Shown: piece after piece, positions 61,059 to 64,000 of the stretch
Position numbering within the stretch: position 1 is the stretch's first letter
Layout of the letters: each line of letters opens with the position of its first letter
Assembly: GCF_026262505.1 (NCBI RefSeq)
Contig: NC_067207.1
Span: 26,938,082-27,002,081, forward strand
Reading direction: 5' to 3'
DNA from: Trichomonas vaginalis G3
Lineage: Eukaryota > Parabasalia > Trichomonadida > Trichomonadidae
Length of the DNA: 64,000 nt
The notes under the pieces: generated by a model
Databases searched by the model: none
What the model saw: only the letters and a program-made list of their open reading frames with translations
Told to the model about the DNA's origin: nothing
Program-made: the position numbers and the translations under genes

Positions 61059-61298
61059 TTAAGGTAATTTGGAAATTAGTTCCTGACCTCTGAATTGGAC
61101 TCTTTCGTCATCCCAGTTGCGTAGGAGGTCGTCCCAGAGGAGTTGGTAGAATTGCCAATCCAAGGACGATTTGTCCTCCCAGGCATTGAGGATGTACTGC
61201 TCGTAGAGTCTCATGACCTCTGCCTTGCACCAGACACCCTCTCCCTTGGAACGTAAGGCTTCTTCGAAGTGCTCGAATGCGATTGGCTGCGGGACCAT
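61059..61298 (-). CDS. cassette gene 7, 79-residue helical protein
   Basis: Starts MVPQPIAFEHFEEALRSKGE; Trp- and Asp-rich helices (WEDKSSLDWQFYQLLWDDLL). TCATTT places an Initiator A 7 bases before the ATG at 61298, a clear fit that decides the start. It closes the cassette before the polymerase region. The family is not recognised. Confidence 0.55.
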   Translation of the reverse strand: MVPQPIAFEHFEEALRSKGEGVWCKAEVMRLYEQYILNAWEDKSSLDWQFYQLLWDDLLRNWDDERVQFRGQELISKLP

Positions 61299-61436
61299 CT
61301 GAAATGACACTTTTTGTCCGTTTGGTCAATGTTCGTGTCTCGTGCCATAGTCGACGAAAATACAAACAAACAGGTTATATATGAGTTTGAGACCAAGAAT
61401 AACTCGACTGTAAATTCAAATTCGAATAAAAATTTT

Positions 61437-63579
61437 TTATTTCATGCAATGTTTTATTTCTGTGCCGTCTTCAAGTACCCCAGTACTTACGCTTGGAGAG
61501 GACATGAACTTCGGTGAAAATTTTGTCCAATTTGAATTGACCCATCTTTTCACCGACTCCCATTTCAATGAGTTTGTTATAGCCTTCTTCGTTCGTCATG
61601 AGTGCGTCAATGTTCTCATAGTAACCACTTTGGATTTGACTTCGGAGAAGAATTTGTTGTAGTTGTCAAGGACTGCCTTTGCGAACTGAGGGTAAGACCA
61701 ATGTTCGACAATAGGTTTTACTGTGGTTACTAAGCCATTTTGACCTTGAGTGAATTCGTATTTCAAAACAAAAGGAGAAAACCTTTCAACAAAGTTGTCG
61801 ACCTTCTCATAGTGTTTACTCTTCATCTTTGAGGTTTCTTAATGGAATATCCCCATGTCGAATTCATAAGCAATTTGAGTGTCATTGCAAGTTTGGGGTT
61901 TGAAGCTTTCCTAATATCATACAGTTGTTGTATGACTTTTCCAACTGTATAGTTCCTTCCCGGGAACTCACCATCTTCGTTTGGAATTCCAGTCGGAATA
62001 TATTGGACAAACCTCATGTACGCAGCGTTAAGGTCGACATAGTATATTTTTCATCTGAGTCGAACTTGTCGCATCCAATCGGTCCAGTTCGTGGAAATTC
62101 AAGTGAGTCTCTTATCTTCTGAGAAACTTCTCCTGTTATCTCATAAACATCGTCGAAGCAACCTGTTTCATATAAAACCTTCTGACCTAACTCAGATGCT
62201 CTCCAATACAATTTGACGTCGATTGGATGTCTCAATGGAAGTTTGTTTATAGCATCTTGAAGTTCTTGCAACCTCATTGGAAGTTCTTCTGGTTCAGGTT
62301 GGTATCCGAACAATCCAACTCCTTTTGGAACTGTGTACTTCTTTTGTGCTATAACTTTGTCTGGAACAACTTTTGGTCTTGCTAACAATGAAAAGTTTGT
62401 TTCGTCTTTTGGTACAAAAGTTTCTGTCAGCTTGTCATCTGGAATTGGTTCCAACAAACCTTTCTCGAAAAGAATGTTAACAGCTCTGACAATGTTGCAC
62501 TTGCCTTTTCCGAACAATGGGTTTGTAAGACTTTCGTTCAACATGAAGTGGTTGTGGACAATTACAATCTTCAACCATGGTAAGTCTTTGTCAACAACAT
62601 AGTCGTCATGTGAAGAACCTTTAGCTGTAGGTATGTTGACTCGGATATTGACATTTGCCAACGGTGCAATTTTTGACAATTGACCTCTGAGCATGTACCT
62701 TGTTTTCACACATGACTCAAGATACTTCATTTTCTCATCTGTAACAAGACCAGAGTTCCTGAGACATGTAAGAATACAAGGTTCATTGACAATTGTTTCA
62801 ATTGAATTGTAAATTCCATACCTTGTCAGGTTAATGTCAGACTTATTTCTGAACGGGAAGTATCCAGCATGTTGTCTGACTGCTTGAGGGTTAGGTTGGT
62901 ACCATTCAAACTTCACGCTTGCAATTCCTTCAATTGCATTCAAAATATCTGAGTCGGAGTCAAACATTTGTTCTCTCTTTGTAGTCTTGAAAGCGTCAAG
63001 AAGTTGTGCGGCTGTTGTGACATTGCCATGTGCATAGTAAATATGACCATCCAAATCTGTTACGGTTAGTCTGAGATTGTATCCTTTCTTATTTCCGTCT
63101 TGAATTGCAGCAAGTACACCCATGAAGCCTTCTTTGTTCTTTCCTTCTTCAAAATTTACTGTAAAGGTTCGACCAGAAGTAATTTTACTTCTAACTTCAC
63201 GATACTTCTCATATGCATATCTTGTTCTTTCCATGGGAGCATGTGCGTCTTCACCCTTCCCTTTTTTCCGTCTCAAAGGATGCAATTGTTCGTCATGTTT
63301 CCAGTAGAATCTGGCAAAGCCGTCGTGTCCTTCAACTTGAGGTTCACTAACATCGAAAGGCATGTCCATAAGACGTTCTTCTTCTAACCTCTCTAATCTG
63401 TTTGGATAATTTGCGCGTGCTGTTTCTAGGTCCATTTCATAGCGAAGACCAGACAATTTGTCATAGACTTTTATGGGTCTTCCCTTCCTATATTTAAACT
63501 TCTTTGAAACTCTCCAACCATATCTTTCTAACTCTGCTTTTATTCTAGCAGACCTTCTGTCCATTCTATATGGGGGCAT
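61437..63579 (-). pseudogene. Polinton B: protein-primed family B DNA polymerase region
   Basis: The readable palm signatures are VDLNAAYM (family B motif A type) and KLLMNSTWGY (motif B type), in the expected order. The N-terminal part is basic (MPPYRMDRRSARIKAELERY) and the region ahead of the palm holds the large insert typical of the protein-primed group. The length seen is about 2.1 kb. The copy is broken. Confidence 0.75.
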
Positions 63580-63608
63580 TTCTATAAAAATAAAAAAATG
63601 TTTTTTCT

Positions 63609-64000
63609 TTACTTTACATAACCACCGGCTGCCATAAGTCTTTGACGCCAACCCATACCAGCTAATGAAGGTTGACTTGGTTTAGTTTGGAAACTAACCT
63701 TTGGTTTTGGTTTATCTTCAGTTTTTGGTTTCTCTTCTTCTATTGGTTTTTCGTCACTTTTCGGTTCATCTGACTTTACCTCACTTGCAGGTTCAGTTGT
63801 GTCGTCAACATCTTCATAAATGTCATATGCCATTTGTTTCTGTTTTCCTTTCAACTTTTTGTGTTTGTTGTAAAGTTTAGAATATTTCGACTCTAAGTCA
63901 ATGAGATGTTCTATAATGAACTGTTGGTCAGTGAAGTAAACTTTTCCATCTGTTGTCTCGAAAATTCCTTCAGACTTCAATATTTTATTTGTGAGAGTCT
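63609..64000 (-). CDS. Polinton B: unrecognised charged protein (5' part beyond the window edge)
   Basis: Matches the C-terminal part of the region at 16046-16627 in copy A: YFTDQQFIIEHLIDLESKYS, an acidic stretch, a Lys/Pro/Glu tail and SLAGMGWRQRLMAAGGYVK at the end. The window ends inside it. It sits just upstream of the polymerase in the same direction. The family is not recognised. Confidence 0.5.
   Translation of the reverse strand, partial: TLTNKILKSEGIFETTDGKVYFTDQQFIIEHLIDLESKYSKLYNKHKKLKGKQKQMAYDIYEDVDDTTEPASEVKSDEPKSDEKPIEEEKPKTEDKPKPKVSFQTKPSQPSLAGMGWRQRLMAAGGYVK

Larger units (their letters stand above)
44373..64000 (+). mobile_element. Polinton/Maverick copy B (left-hand portion)
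   Basis: Begins with A30 (44373-44402) and the terminal sequence GGTAGTGGGGCTTCCAGGCA, and continues past the window's right edge. It carries capsid candidates, an SF3 helicase, a packaging ATPase, KilA-N and GIY-YIG genes, a cassette of small genes and a family B polymerase. It has the same orientation as copy A and very high identity in shared parts, so it is young. It is broken, with about a dozen breaks in the visible part, although several genes are whole. Confidence 0.9.

Overview
The window looks like Trichomonas vaginalis or a very close trichomonad. The DNA is AT-rich and the protein genes are intronless. Several genes carry a TCAYWW-type Initiator a few bases before the ATG, and several stop codons are followed at once by A residues (TAAA, the trichomonad poly(A) signal). 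The families present (expanded kinases, BTB/discoidin proteins, Gly-rich surface proteins, many Polintons) also fit. This is inference from sequence features; no database was searched.

The layout is two Polinton (Maverick) copies, A and B, in the same orientation, flanking about 21.8 kb of ordinary host DNA. Copy A fills 1-22535: its left end lies outside the window and its right terminal repeat ends in a T32 tract. Copy B starts at 44373 with the mirror-image end (A30) and runs off the right edge. In shared parts the copies differ at only a few positions per hundred by eye, so both are young, yet both are broken, with roughly a dozen or more breaks each in the parts seen. Recognisable parts are a large Q-rich coiled-coil protein, a major capsid protein candidate, a jelly-roll minor capsid candidate, an SF3 helicase, an A32/FtsK-like packaging ATPase, KilA-N and GIY-YIG (T5orf172) proteins, a protein-primed family B polymerase (B), an rve integrase (A), and a phage-fibre-like protein (A).

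The host block (22536-44372) holds a STE20-type kinase, a BTB/BACK/discoidin-like protein, two beta-helix surface-protein-like reading frames lacking an ATG, a PH-domain AGC kinase resembling AKT, a coiled-coil protein, a GAF-like protein, a 1395-residue alpha-solenoid, a Gly-rich membrane protein and an AVL9-type DENN protein. Between them lie a 7 x 120 bp minisatellite, hairpin-rich repeats and a very regular three-way-junction sequence with a hammerhead-like core beside it.

The most unusual material is accessory. B carries a cassette of seven small, uninterrupted, unrecognised genes (57770-61298) arranged around a bidirectional 22-bp tandem-repeat array with a perfect 16-bp palindrome at its centre. 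Copy A has that array, with only the first codons of the flanking genes, next to a tRNA-like sequence. A also carries a phage-like fibre gene, an HNH gene bounded by repeats, and several kilobases of hairpin-bearing iterated repeats near its right end.
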